This document shows, piece by piece, positions 16,932 through 24,666 of a stretch of DNA of 64,000 nucleotides (its first letter is position 1; each line of letters opens with the position of its first letter). Under the pieces are notes generated by a model. It was given only the letters and a program-made list of their open reading frames with translations. It did no database searches and was not told the origin of the DNA. The stretch is taken from positions 1 to 64,000 of the forward strand of contig DASXLB010000022.1 in NCBI GenBank assembly GCA_036496585.1, read 5' to 3'. This stretch comes from Vicinamibacterales bacterium. Lineage in GTDB: Bacteria; Acidobacteriota; Vicinamibacteria; Vicinamibacterales; 2-12-FULL-66-21. A program made the translations under genes and the position numbers.

Positions 16932-17786
16932 ATGGGTGAAGCTCCCGTCGCCACGACCGTCACGACTCCCGTTACGCAGGCCGCCGCGGAGCCAATCGTG
17001 GTGTTCGACAAGGTGTGGCTCGCGTTCGACGAGAAGGTGATCCTGCGCGACGTGAGCTTCACGTTGCAGACCGGCTACACCAAGATCGTCCTCGGCGCGA
17101 GCGGCGCGGGAAAATCGACGATTCTGCGCCTGACGCTGGGACTGCTCAAGCCCGACGCCGGGCGAATCCTCGTCAACGGCGAGGAAATCGAGCATTTCAG
17201 CGAAGAGCAGTTGATGGCGGTCCGCGCCGATCTCGGCATGGTGTTCCAGGAAGGGGCATTGTTCGATTCGCTCACCGTCCGCGAGAACGTGGCCTACAAG
17301 CTGACCGAGGAGCTGAACTGGCCGGCGGCGCGGTCCGATGAGCGGGTCGACGAGGTGCTGGGATTCATCGGCCTGTCGGAATTCGCCGATCGCATGCCGT
17401 CGGAACTCTCCGGGGGGCAGCGCCGCCGCGTCGCGATCGCCCGCGCGCTGGCGGCCAGGCCGAAGATCCTGCTCTACGACGAGCCGACGACCGGCCTCGA
17501 CCCGATCACCTCGCTGACCGTGGACGAGGAGATCGTGAAGCTGCGCGACGTCGAGGGGGTCAGCTCGATGCTGGTGACCCACCAGTTGCGCGACGCCTTC
17601 TTCGTCGCCGAGCACACCGCCGTGCGCGAAGAGGCCGGCCTGCGCTACGAACGCGCCAGCGGCGGCAAGGCGCACCAGGCGCATTTCATCATGCTCAAGG
17701 ACGGGCGGGTCCACTTCGAAGGGCACGCCGACGAACTGCGCGCCGCGGCGCGCGCCGACGAGTACATCCGCGCCTTTCTCGCGTAA
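16932..17786 (+). CDS. mlaF: MlaF-type ABC transporter ATP-binding protein
   Basis: A 284-residue ATPase partner of the MlaE-family permease. Walker A is LGASGAGKST, the signature is ELSGGQRRRVAIARAL and Walker B is ILLYDEPTTGLDP, with the switch His in LVTHQLRDAF. The stretch between Walker A and the signature holds the family's EGALFDSLTVRENVAY. The C-terminal 60 residues include an insertion (REEAGLRYERASGGKAHQAH) before the final regulatory helix, longer than in E. coli MlaF. It starts 6 bases after mlaE. Confidence 0.93.
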   Translation: MGEAPVATTVTTPVTQAAAEPIVVFDKVWLAFDEKVILRDVSFTLQTGYTKIVLGASGAGKSTILRLTLGLLKPDAGRILVNGEEIEHFSEEQLMAVRADLGMVFQEGALFDSLTVRENVAYKLTEELNWPAARSDERVDEVLGFIGLSEFADRMPSELSGGQRRRVAIARALAARPKILLYDEPTTGLDPITSLTVDEEIVKLRDVEGVSSMLVTHQLRDAFFVAEHTAVREEAGLRYERASGGKAHQAHFIMLKDGRVHFEGHADELRAAARADEYIRAFLA

Positions 17787-17796
17787 GGAACAAGAC

Positions 17797-18837
17797 ATGC
17801 CAAGGACACGATCGCTGGCCTGGTCGGAACTGAAGATCGGCATCATGGCGGTGGCGGCGCTGGCGCTCACCGCGATGCTGGTCATCGCGGTCGGCGGTGC
17901 CAGCGGCTTCACCTGGGAGCGTTACGGCCTGAAGACGAATTTTCAGGACGTGCAGGGGCTGAAGAGCGGCGCCATCGTCCGCATCGCCGGCGTCGAGGTC
18001 GGCAAGGTGACCAAGGTGGAGTTGAAAGGCGACGGCGTCGAGGTCGGGCTGTCGATCAAGAAGGAAAACCAGTCGCGGGTGACGTCCGGCTCGCGCGCGT
18101 CGATCGGCTCGATCAGCCTGCTGGGCGAGCCGCTGATCGACGTCTCGGCGGCGCCGGGCGGCACCCCGCTGAAGGAAGGGGACACGATCCAGTCGGTGAA
18201 GCCGCCGGTGCAGTTCAGTGACGTCGCCGCAAGCGCCAACGAGGGCATCACCGCCGCGACGGGGCTGCTCAAGGACATCCGCGGAGGCAAGGGCACCGTC
18301 GGCAAGCTGGTCACCGACGACGAGCTCTATCACGATCTGACCGCGCTCGCCGACTCGATCAACCAGGTCACCGCGTCGATCAACAAGGGCAAGGGGACGC
18401 TCGGAAAGCTGACCAACGATCCGCACGCCTACGACGAGCTGAACGCATCGCTGGCCAACCTGCGGCAGATGACGGATCGGATCAATGCCGGCGAGGGTTC
18501 CCTCGGGAAGCTGCTGAAGGACGATGCGCTCGCCAAGTCGTTGAGCGCGGCGAGCGCGAATTTCGAGCAGGCGAGCGGCCGGATGAACCGCGGCGACAAC
18601 ACCTTCGGCAAGCTGCTGACCGAAAAGGAACTGTACGATCGCTTGAACGGCAGCGTGAACCGTCTCGATCAGACGTTGAAGAACCTGAACGACGGGCAGG
18701 GAACTGCCGGCCAGCTCCTGCACAACAAGGAGATGTATGACAATATGAACGCAGCCGCGAACGAACTGAAAGGGTTGATCGCGGACATCCGCAGGGATCC
18801 GAAAAAGTACTTGAACGTCAAGGTGAGCATCTTCTAA
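17797..18837 (+). CDS. mlaD: MlaD-type MCE-domain protein with C-terminal repeats
   Basis: A 346-residue substrate-binding subunit anchored by one N-terminal membrane helix (about 12-32). The MCE domain (about 40-120: NFQDVQGLKSGAIVRIAGV, then GSISLLGEPLIDVS) would form the ring beside MlaE in the periplasm. The rest is mostly alpha-helical. It carries about five spaced copies of a G-x-G-(S/T)-x-GKL(L/T) motif followed by a Y/L-rich helix, at roughly 45-residue intervals (KGTVGKLVTDDELYHDL, KGTLGKLTNDPHAYDEL, EGSLGKLLKDDALAKSL, DNTFGKLLTEKELYDRL and a last GTAGQLLHNKEMYDNM). Such tails occur in MCE proteins that reach across the periplasm. A Shine-Dalgarno-like AAGGAAC precedes the ATG. Confidence 0.93.
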   Translation: MPRTRSLAWSELKIGIMAVAALALTAMLVIAVGGASGFTWERYGLKTNFQDVQGLKSGAIVRIAGVEVGKVTKVELKGDGVEVGLSIKKENQSRVTSGSRASIGSISLLGEPLIDVSAAPGGTPLKEGDTIQSVKPPVQFSDVAASANEGITAATGLLKDIRGGKGTVGKLVTDDELYHDLTALADSINQVTASINKGKGTLGKLTNDPHAYDELNASLANLRQMTDRINAGEGSLGKLLKDDALAKSLSAASANFEQASGRMNRGDNTFGKLLTEKELYDRLNGSVNRLDQTLKNLNDGQGTAGQLLHNKEMYDNMNAAANELKGLIADIRRDPKKYLNVKVSIF

Positions 18838-18887
18838 AAAGCGGCGCGGCGAGGCGCGGCAGGCCCCAGGCCGGGTGGAGGCAGACA

Positions 18888-19181
18888 ATGGCGAATAACG
18901 ACAGCGGCGCGGGAACGGTGGTCGTGGCGTTCGTGCTCGGGGCGATCGCCGGCGCGGCCGTGGCGCTGCTGATGGCGCCGTCGACCGGCGAGGAAACGCG
19001 CCGCCGGCTCGTGGAGAAGGCGCGCGAAGGGCGCGATAAGGCGAACGAGGCGGCGCGTCAGGGAAAAGATCTGTGGAACCGCCAGCGTGACACGCTCGCC
19101 GGCGCCCTCGAACGTGGCCGCGAGGCCTACCAGCAGGCGCGAAACGCCCCGCCGCCGGGCACGCCCGGGGAGGAGATGTGA
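18888..19181 (+). CDS. YtxH-domain small membrane protein
   Basis: A 97-residue protein. One N-terminal membrane helix (about 8-30, VVVAFVLGAIAGAAVALLMAPS) carries the YtxH signature ending APSTGEETRRRL, and a charged amphipathic helix follows. The precise role is unknown; YtxH proteins are small envelope or stress-associated proteins. It lies downstream of the lipid-transport genes and overlaps the next gene by 4 bases, so it is probably part of the same transcript. Confidence 0.8.
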   Translation: MANNDSGAGTVVVAFVLGAIAGAAVALLMAPSTGEETRRRLVEKAREGRDKANEAARQGKDLWNRQRDTLAGALERGREAYQQARNAPPPGTPGEEM

Positions 19182-19603
19182 ACGACTGGAGCCTCCTGTT
19201 TCTCGGCGTCATCGCCGTGGCGACGCTCGTGATGGCGGTGGTGCAGATCGGCGCCGTCATGGCGCTGGCGCGCGTCGCCGGCCAGGTGCGCGACGTGACC
19301 GCCATGCTGCAGCAGGACATCCGCCCGCTTCTGGTGCGCGCCGCGTCGATCGCCGACGAGGCCCACAGGACCGCCGTGCTGGCGACGGCACAGGCGCAGA
19401 AGATCGACCGTCTGATGACCGATCTGACGCGGCGGGTGGACGAGACCTCGCTCGTCATCCAGCAGGCCATTGTCACTCCGGCGCGTGAAGGCCTCGCGCT
19501 CTTCAGCGCCCTCAAGGCGGGGCTTGGCGCACTGCGCGGGATGCGCGATTTCCGGGGTCGGCCCGGCACGGTCGAAGACGAGGACGCGCTGTTTATCGGG
19601 TAG
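19178..19603 (+). CDS. DUF948-like membrane protein with coiled coil
   Basis: A 141-residue protein. It has an N-terminal hydrophobic helix (about 5-30) followed by a long helix with DUF948-like spacing (QVRDVTAMLQQDIRPLLVRA, IDRLMTDLTRRVDETS). YtxH and DUF948 proteins are often neighbours, and here they overlap (GTG start within ATGTGA), which supports a shared role at the membrane. I cannot give a biochemical function. Confidence 0.7.
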   Translation: MNDWSLLFLGVIAVATLVMAVVQIGAVMALARVAGQVRDVTAMLQQDIRPLLVRAASIADEAHRTAVLATAQAQKIDRLMTDLTRRVDETSLVIQQAIVTPAREGLALFSALKAGLGALRGMRDFRGRPGTVEDEDALFIG

Positions 19604-19657
19604 CCGGCCGATCTGGTAGACTTCGGGCCTTTCCAGCTCTACTGAGGAGGACTCCCG

Positions 19658-20194
19658 ATGGTTCGCTCGATGGCCGTCCTGGTTGCCCTTGTCCTCGCGG
19701 CGCCGGCAGTTGCGCGCGCACAGGACGCGAAGTCGCCCGAGCTCGCGAAGCAGCTCGCGCAGCTGCTCGACGAGAAAAAGCTCGACGCCATCGCGGCCGC
19801 CGATCCCCAGGCGCCCGGCGCGTTCGCCGCCGCCCTCTACTATCCAGGCACCGAACTGCTCGTCGTGTCCGCCAAGTACGCCGCGCCGTCGATCCTCAAT
19901 GACGAGCTCGCCAAGAAGGACTATCACGAGGTGTACGTCAACCTCAGCTCGGCGTCCGTGGCGGGGAGCAAGACGTTCGTCATGGACATGCTGGCCGACG
20001 GCCTCGTGGCGAAGCCGAAGGGGGACACGCCGGCCGACAGCGTCGAGCGCCATGCCGGCACCATCTCGTTCGACGGCGAGCCGAAGAAGGCGAAGATGTC
20101 GGAGGCGGATTACGCCAAGGCGTTCGGCGAGGCCGACGCGGCCTACTCGCAGGTCCTGCAGCTGTTGATCGCGAAGCTGAAATCGGGGACCTAG
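19658..20194 (+). CDS. Secreted protein of unknown function
   Basis: A 178-residue protein with a clear signal peptide (VRSMAVLVALVLAAPAVARA, cleavage near ARAQDA). The mature part has an N-terminal helix (SPELAKQLAQLLDEKKLDAIAA), a central alpha/beta section (ELLVVSAKYAAP, HEVYVNLSS, KTFVMDMLADGL) and a helical end. I do not recognise the family. GAGGAGG lies 9 bases before the ATG and an extended -10-like element (TGGTAGACT, 19614-19622) lies upstream, so it probably has its own promoter. Confidence 0.75.
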   Translation: MVRSMAVLVALVLAAPAVARAQDAKSPELAKQLAQLLDEKKLDAIAAADPQAPGAFAAALYYPGTELLVVSAKYAAPSILNDELAKKDYHEVYVNLSSASVAGSKTFVMDMLADGLVAKPKGDTPADSVERHAGTISFDGEPKKAKMSEADYAKAFGEADAAYSQVLQLLIAKLKSGT

Positions 20195-20203
20195 GCGCCG
20201 GTA

Positions 20204-20209
20204 TATAAT
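20204..20209 (+). promoter_or_regulatory. Consensus -10 box of the tRNA-Val gene
   Basis: TATAAT matches the consensus perfectly and lies 20 bases before the mature tRNA. The -35 position has no good match. Confidence 0.6.
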
Positions 20210-20229
20210 TGAAGGTCTCACCCGGAATT

Positions 20230-20304
20230 GGGCGCTTGGCTCAGCGGTAGAGCATCGCCTTCACACGGCGGGGGTCGCTGGTTCGATTCCAGCAGCGCCC
20301 ACCA
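20230..20304 (+). tRNA. tRNA-Val (CAC anticodon)
   Basis: A 75-base cloverleaf with the 3' CCA encoded. The acceptor GGGCGCT pairs with AGCGCCC. The D arm is GCTC/GAGC, the anticodon stem TCGCC/GGCGG closes the loop TTCACAC (anticodon CAC), and the T arm is GCTGG/CCAGC around TTCGATT. CAC reads GUG (Val). Confidence 0.95.
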
Positions 20305-20336
20305 ATTCACGCGTAAGAGAATCAATCGTTTGCGAG

Positions 20337-20371
20337 AAGGCGCCGGGTGTGAAACGGCGCCTTTTGTTTTT
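20337..20371 (+). terminator. Rho-independent terminator after tRNA-Val
   Basis: AAGGCGCC (20337-20344) pairs perfectly with GGCGCCTT (20356-20363) across an 11-base loop, followed by TTTTGTTTTT. It lies 33 bases after the tRNA. Confidence 0.9.
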
Positions 20372-20458
20372 GCTCGGTGGTGCACCAGTCGTGCAGCCGG
20401 AAGCCCCCGTTGCTGGTTCTTCGGTTCCCTCGCGAAACTCGTGGAAGCCCGCTCGCCG

Positions 20459-20848
20459 CTACTGTCGTGTCACATCGAAGGAACCGTTCGCCGTCACGCT
20501 CCCACAGCCCGGCATGTAGGGACCGGTCATTTCGCTCGGAGTGAGGTTCGCCTGCACGCAATTCGAATGGGCTGTCAGAGAATCCGTGAGAGTCAGAGCG
20601 ACCGTCGACCCGCTGACGCTGCCTTGGACGGTCCCGGCGCTCACCGTGAAGCCGTAGGTTCCGCTCACGGAGCTTCCCGCTTGCGTCAGGCGTAGCTGAA
20701 TCGCGCAGGAGTCCGATCGGGATGGAGCGCACGTGTATCCCGCCCACGTTCCTGAGACGTTGACACTATCGGGCGCGGTCGACTCCTTGCAGCCTGCGAT
20801 GATCAGACAAGCAAGCGAAAACGCAATGCCAGCGATTCGAATTCGCAT
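20459..20848 (-). CDS. Small lipoprotein of unknown function
   Basis: A 129-residue protein with a lipoprotein signal: a short basic start, a hydrophobic core and the lipobox LIIAGC, then KESTAPDS. The mature part is beta-rich with Gly/Ser/Thr strands (VSGTWAGYTC, SGTYGFTVSAGTVQGSVSG) and four further Cys that could pair. Such small beta-barrel lipoproteins are frequent in Acidobacteriota, but I cannot name a function. It faces the tRNA-Val terminator from the other side. Confidence 0.7.
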   Translation of the reverse strand: MRIRIAGIAFSLACLIIAGCKESTAPDSVNVSGTWAGYTCAPSRSDSCAIQLRLTQAGSSVSGTYGFTVSAGTVQGSVSGSTVALTLTDSLTAHSNCVQANLTPSEMTGPYMPGCGSVTANGSFDVTRQ

Positions 20849-20953
20849 CGGCGGAACACGAGGTGAGGGTATCGTTTGGGCACTCGCTTGTAGTGCGCCG
20901 TCGCTCTCACGATCGCTCGCGGAGGTTGGACAGCGCCAATCCGAATCGGCGAT

Positions 20954-21313
20954 TCATGGCGCGTGGCGACGTCGCGGTGGCTTGGCCGTGCGAGCGGGCT
21001 TGGCTTCGACAGCGTTGCGCCACGCGAGCGTCAGCGCTTCTCCGAGCATCTCTTCGTCCAGACTCTTCAAGCGCGTCGATGTGGCGCCCCGTTCGCCCCA
21101 CGCGCCCTTCACAGGGGCGAACGCCTCGGGGTAGTCACGACTGAAGGCTCGCTGCTGATCTGGAGTGAGCTTGACCATCCCCCAGGCGCGGTCGGGGTAA
21201 CCGAGCGTGGCGAAGACGCGGCCGGCGACGCGAAAGTCCGGATGATGATGGTGCGCGTGCTCCTCGACGTCCTTCAGCGCCAGCGCGATGCGACGAAATC
21301 CGGCGGGGGTCAT
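20954..21313 (-). CDS. MmcQ/YjbR-family protein
   Basis: A 119-residue cytoplasmic protein of the small MmcQ/YjbR fold. The ATG at 21313 is chosen because family members begin with a short helix like MTPAGFRRIALALKDVEEH. Family features are HPDFRVAGRVFATLGYPDRAWGMVKLTPDQQ and the later PEAFAPVKGAWGERGAT (a G-W/G-x-T motif). YjbR-like proteins resemble a DNA-binding fold, but their function is not settled. The basic C-terminal tail (KPARTAKPPRRRH) is an addition to the core. Confidence 0.8.
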   Translation of the reverse strand: MTPAGFRRIALALKDVEEHAHHHHPDFRVAGRVFATLGYPDRAWGMVKLTPDQQRAFSRDYPEAFAPVKGAWGERGATSTRLKSLDEEMLGEALTLAWRNAVEAKPARTAKPPRRRHAP

Positions 21314-21475
21314 GGCGCGGATATTCGCTCGGCATCGTGTGGCTGTCAACCGTCCCGGTGAACACTCCGCCGGGCGGCTGCGAAATCGAATCGGCGACAT
21401 CCTCGGTCTCGACCCGCGTCTCGCGTGGTGGAACGACGGCATCGTGCTTGCGGCAGCGGCCTCAGAGGTGTCCGG

Positions 21476-22120
21476 ATGCGGAAGTTATTTCTCCAGAGTG
21501 TCTGTTTTCTCGCTCTTTTCTGGGTGGTCGGGGTCACACGCGTGGCGGCCGATGAAGTGACGGTGACCAGCGGTCAGGCAGTCGCGCAGATGAGCGGCGG
21601 TTCATTTACGTTCACCGGCGACGGCTTCTCGCTCACGGCTGGCCCGAACGGCGTTGCCGGAGAGATCTTCCAGTGCGAGCCGTGTGCGCCTGCGGACCGG
21701 ATTCAGTTCAATCTCAGCAGCACCAGCGGCGGCCATTTCTCCAGCGGTTTCCCCGGCGAGTTCAACGGGGTCGCGTATCCGTCGACCAACCTCTTCGGGC
21801 AGCTGAACTTCACCAGCCCTATGGAATTCACGAGCGCGACGGCGCTGCACACGATCAGCGCGCCGTTCACGTTGAGCGGCGAGATCGAGGGCCTGCCGCC
21901 GGGCAGCGGCAGCGGGGGGACGCCAATTTTCATTGCCTCGCTGAGCGGCAGCGGCATCGCGACCGCGCACTTCACGCCGGTCGGGGGCGGCCTGTTCGAC
22001 GCGCACGACATCACCTACGACTTCACGTCCCCGGACGTCTCGGCGACGCCCGAGCCGGCCTCCCTGCTGCTGCTCGGCACCGGAGCGCTCAGCCTCCTCG
22101 CCCGTCGGCGGCGGATCTAG
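21476..22120 (+). CDS. PEP-CTERM sorting-signal protein 1
   Basis: A 214-residue exported protein. It has a signal peptide (RKLFLQSVCFLALFWVVGV), a beta-rich Gly/Ser/Thr body with a CEPC motif, and the tripartite C-terminal PEP-CTERM tail: PEPAS, a hydrophobic helix (LLLLGTGALSLLA) and the RRRR cluster. In known systems exosortase cuts at PEP and the protein joins extracellular material. No exosortase is in the window. The ATG at 21476 has AGAGG 9 bases upstream. Confidence 0.88.
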   Translation: MRKLFLQSVCFLALFWVVGVTRVAADEVTVTSGQAVAQMSGGSFTFTGDGFSLTAGPNGVAGEIFQCEPCAPADRIQFNLSSTSGGHFSSGFPGEFNGVAYPSTNLFGQLNFTSPMEFTSATALHTISAPFTLSGEIEGLPPGSGSGGTPIFIASLSGSGIATAHFTPVGGGLFDAHDITYDFTSPDVSATPEPASLLLLGTGALSLLARRRRI

Positions 22121-22170
22121 AGCGATCCGGCGCTCACGCCTGACACGAACCGGGAAAGGGAGGCATACAT

Positions 22171-22896
22171 ATGTTTGTCCGCACGAAGATCGTAGCTGCG
22201 GCTGCGATCGTGTCGGCTGCGCTGCCTGTGCTGGCCGGCGCCGACCCGATTACGCTCAGTTCCTCCCGTTTCGCGATCAGCGACGCCCACGCCAGCGATA
22301 CGACCGGCCAGACTGGCTCGTCCAGCAGCCCGGAGGACAGCGACGCGATGCACGCGCTGGCGGATGCGACGCTGCCGGCCAGTCATGCGGAGGGGACCGC
22401 CGATCTCGTCACCAACCTCGTCGACCCACATCATTTGTCAGGAGAGGGGATGGCCTCGGCGGTTGCCAGTGGCCCCGACTCGCAGGCCTTCGCTGATGGC
22501 TTGACGGGCTTCAACCTCCTGGTCACCTTGTCCGTCGCGCAGGTCTACGACTTCAACGCCAGCTTCGATGGGAGTGGGCGTGGAGTGACATGGTTGGACT
22601 CGGGCTCCGCCGTCAGCGCGCCCAACACATCGCTGTTCGGCGACCGAAACCCGTTCGCGCCGAACATCTCACACTCCGGTGTCCTGCAGCCCGGGACTTA
22701 CGGCTTTGACATCCTCGGCGACGCCCAGGCCGTGTCGTCGCCATTCGGCCCGATGTTCGCGTCAGTCGGCTTCAACTTCACGCTGGATTTCTCGGACCCC
22801 GGCAGCCCTTCGCCGACGCCGGAGCCCGCGAGCGCCGTGCTCCTCATGACCGCCATCGGCGCGCTCGGCTGGCGGCGGCTACTCTTTGCCCGTTAG
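22171..22896 (+). CDS. PEP-CTERM sorting-signal protein 2
   Basis: A 241-residue exported protein with a signal peptide (KIVAAAAIVSAALPVLAGA) and a beta-rich, Asp/Ser-rich body. The tail is PTPEPAS, a short hydrophobic helix (VLLMTAIGALGWRR) and a reduced basic end. The basic cluster is weaker than in its neighbour, so sorting may be less efficient. AGGGAGG precedes the ATG by 6 bases. It lies 50 bases after the first PEP-CTERM gene and may share its transcript; the bodies are not obviously similar. Confidence 0.85.
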   Translation: MFVRTKIVAAAAIVSAALPVLAGADPITLSSSRFAISDAHASDTTGQTGSSSSPEDSDAMHALADATLPASHAEGTADLVTNLVDPHHLSGEGMASAVASGPDSQAFADGLTGFNLLVTLSVAQVYDFNASFDGSGRGVTWLDSGSAVSAPNTSLFGDRNPFAPNISHSGVLQPGTYGFDILGDAQAVSSPFGPMFASVGFNFTLDFSDPGSPSPTPEPASAVLLMTAIGALGWRRLLFAR

Positions 22897-23060
22897 AACA
22901 AAGGCCCGGCAGCCTGCCCATTCGCTGCAAGGTCGACAGCGTCGGCGGCCTGGAGAGCAAGCCGCTGACGATTATCGAGACGACGTCGCTCGCCGGGTGC
23001 GAGCGGGCCATAGGTAGCCTGCGTTCCGATGTCGAGGTGATGGTCGAGCTCGCCGCCTCA
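22893..23060 (+). pseudogene. Possible fragment of a lost small gene
   Basis: One frame reads 56 codons with protein-like content (SLPIRCKVDSVGGLESKPL, then IIETTSLAGCERAIGSL and RSDVEVMVEL) but has no ATG, GTG or TTG before codon 49 and decays into Arg/Ser-rich low-quality coding afterwards. It may be a 5'-truncated remnant, or chance. The rest of the 22897-23195 gap holds nothing else I can support. Confidence 0.25.
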
Positions 23061-23195
23061 AGCTCCACGCGCCCCCGCACGAGGAACTCTGGACGAGAAA
23101 AGTGTGGCGGAGAGCAGCGAGTCAGGAGAAACGGCGAGGAACGCGATAAAATCGGCTCGTGGGTCGATCCGCATCCGTTGCGCCCGCGCGCCGCC

Positions 23196-23486
23196 ATGAA
23201 AGCATCTGCCCGTCGCTCTGAGCGCCGCGGCGCCGATCGGCCCTTGGTCGGCGATACGAAGCCGTGTCGAGAATGCACCACCGGCGTGCTGGAGTTTACC
23301 GAGCGCTATCGGCTTTCGCGAGAGAGGAGAGCGCGAACTCAGGCGGTCCCGGCGTGGGTGTGCGACCAGTGCCCGCTTGTCGTCGTGGTCCGGGCCCAGC
23401 ACCAGCTGGCGGAGATTCGGTCAGCCGCGCGCGAGGCTCGGGCTACGAAAGCCGCCACCGATAAGAGTCAGATTCGTTTGAGGTAA
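23196..23486 (+). CDS. Small CxxC...CxxC zinc-ribbon-like protein
   Basis: A 96-residue basic protein with CREC near residue 28 and CDQC near 58 separated by a strand-rich segment (GVLEFTERYRL), a spacing like YgiT-type zinc ribbons. The C-terminal helix is charged (EIRSAAREARATKAATDK). YgiT-type fingers often occur in toxin-antitoxin antidotes, but no partner toxin is seen. The ATG at 23196 has no good ribosome-binding site, and the frame is open further upstream, so the start and the gene itself are moderately certain. Confidence 0.45.
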   Translation: MKASARRSERRGADRPLVGDTKPCRECTTGVLEFTERYRLSRERRARTQAVPAWVCDQCPLVVVVRAQHQLAEIRSAAREARATKAATDKSQIRLR

Positions 23487-23574
23487 GGCCCGCCGGACGC
23501 GGACGCCATTGAGACCGCGGCGGCCTTATTCGCCCCATTGGCGAGTGTGGCGGGCCGACAAGCCGCGGCCCGCT

Positions 23575-23856
23575 CTATTTCCCGGTCCTGTGCTTGGCCC
23601 AGCGCGCCTTCTGAGCGTCCGAGATTCGCTTGCGCGCCTCTGCGCTCATCTTCCGGCGGCGGCGCCGTTTCTTGGGCGTGGCGGCCGGCGCGGCCGCGTG
23701 GGGTGCCGGCGCCGCGGCGCCGGGTGTTCGAGCGCCGCGCCGCAGGCCGGGGAATGTGGCGTGAATCGCGGCGATCTCACGTTGTAGTTCGACCAGCCGT
23801 TGCTCTGCGCCAAGTCGCGCCCACTGCCGGATATCGTTTGTTGCTTTCTTCGCCAT
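23575..23856 (-). CDS. Small protein with a basic Lys/Arg-rich C-terminus
   Basis: A 93-residue protein. It has an N-terminal helix (NDIRQWARLGAEQRLVELQREIAAI) that could dimerise, an Ala/Pro linker, and a strongly basic end: KKRRRRRK followed by MSAEARKRISDAQKARWAK. That end resembles short tails seen in small nucleic-acid-associated bacterial proteins and NUMOD-type helices, so DNA binding is a reasonable guess. The ATG at 23856 follows a GAAGAGGAC ribosome-binding site. Confidence 0.65.
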   Translation of the reverse strand: MAKKATNDIRQWARLGAEQRLVELQREIAAIHATFPGLRRGARTPGAAAPAPHAAAPAATPKKRRRRRKMSAEARKRISDAQKARWAKHRTGK

Positions 23857-23976
23857 GTCCTCTTCGTTCCCGCCAGACAACGCTGCTGACGAACCCTGCG
23901 AGTATAGGACAAAGATACCAGCTCCAACAACGAAGAACGCTGAACCGCGGTGCAAAGCGCCTCGGGGCCTTCTGGC

Positions 23977-24666
23977 CTACAGCCGCGGCAGATTGCCGTT
24001 GCTGTCGCGCGCGCGAGGATCGGCCCCGTACTCGAGCAGCAGCGCGACGATGGCCTGCTGCTCGGCGCGGGTGCCTTTCGTGCCGCTGGCTCCGGTCGAA
24101 TGCGTGACGATGTGGAGAGACGTCGTGCGCTGTCTCCCGTGCGTGGCATCGACGCACGCGCCGCGCTCCAGCAGGGCGCGCACCGCCGGCACGCTGCGCG
24201 CGCGTACCGCGCGGTGCAGCGGCGCCGTCCCCGATCTGTCTTTCTGTTCGATGATCGATCCGGCATCGACGAGGAGACGGATCACAGCCGTCTGGGCCGC
24301 GGCGTTCGGCGCGGTGTCCGCGGCAGGCCGCGCGTCGCAGGCATAGTGCAGCGCGGTCGCACCACGCCGGTTCCGGGCGTTGGGGTCCGCCCCGGCTTCG
24401 ACCAGCGCCGTGACGACGAACGGCCGGAGCGCAGCCGCCGCCAGGTGCAGGACGGTATCTCCCCGATAGACCTGGTGGTGAACGTCCTCGTGGAAACGCT
24501 CGCGGGCGGCAGACAGCAATGCGACGTCCGGCGTCGCTCGTATCAGGCGCACCGCCCCGGCATCGTCAGCCACGATCGCGTCGATGAGCTCGTCGAAACG
24601 CGACGATTCGGGAGAGGCCGTCAGCGTCAGTACCCCTTCGTCGTGATCCAGAAGCTCTCTTCCCAC
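23977..24666 (-). CDS. Ankyrin-repeat protein
   Basis: About 229 residues with four ankyrin repeats: GDTVLHLAAAALRPFVVTAL / VEAGADPNARNRRGATALHYA, then VIRLLVDAGSIIEQKDRSGTAPLHRA, VRALLERGACVDATHGRQRTT and the last IVALLLEYGADPRARDSNGN. No signal peptide is visible, so it is probably a cytoplasmic protein-binding scaffold. The start is uncertain: the GTG at 24666 gives 40 bases of overlap with the upstream gene, and a GTG 31 codons later is the alternative. The repeat core is not affected. Confidence 0.75.
   Translation of the reverse strand: MGRELLDHDEGVLTLTASPESSRFDELIDAIVADDAGAVRLIRATPDVALLSAARERFHEDVHHQVYRGDTVLHLAAAALRPFVVTALVEAGADPNARNRRGATALHYACDARPAADTAPNAAAQTAVIRLLVDAGSIIEQKDRSGTAPLHRAVRARSVPAVRALLERGACVDATHGRQRTTSLHIVTHSTGASGTKGTRAEQQAIVALLLEYGADPRARDSNGNLPRL

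Noticed and set aside
20954..23856. Prophage or mobile island in the small-gene stretch
   Set aside because: No integrase, transposase, phage structural gene or direct-repeat boundary is visible; tRNA-Val nearby is intact and not visibly duplicated.
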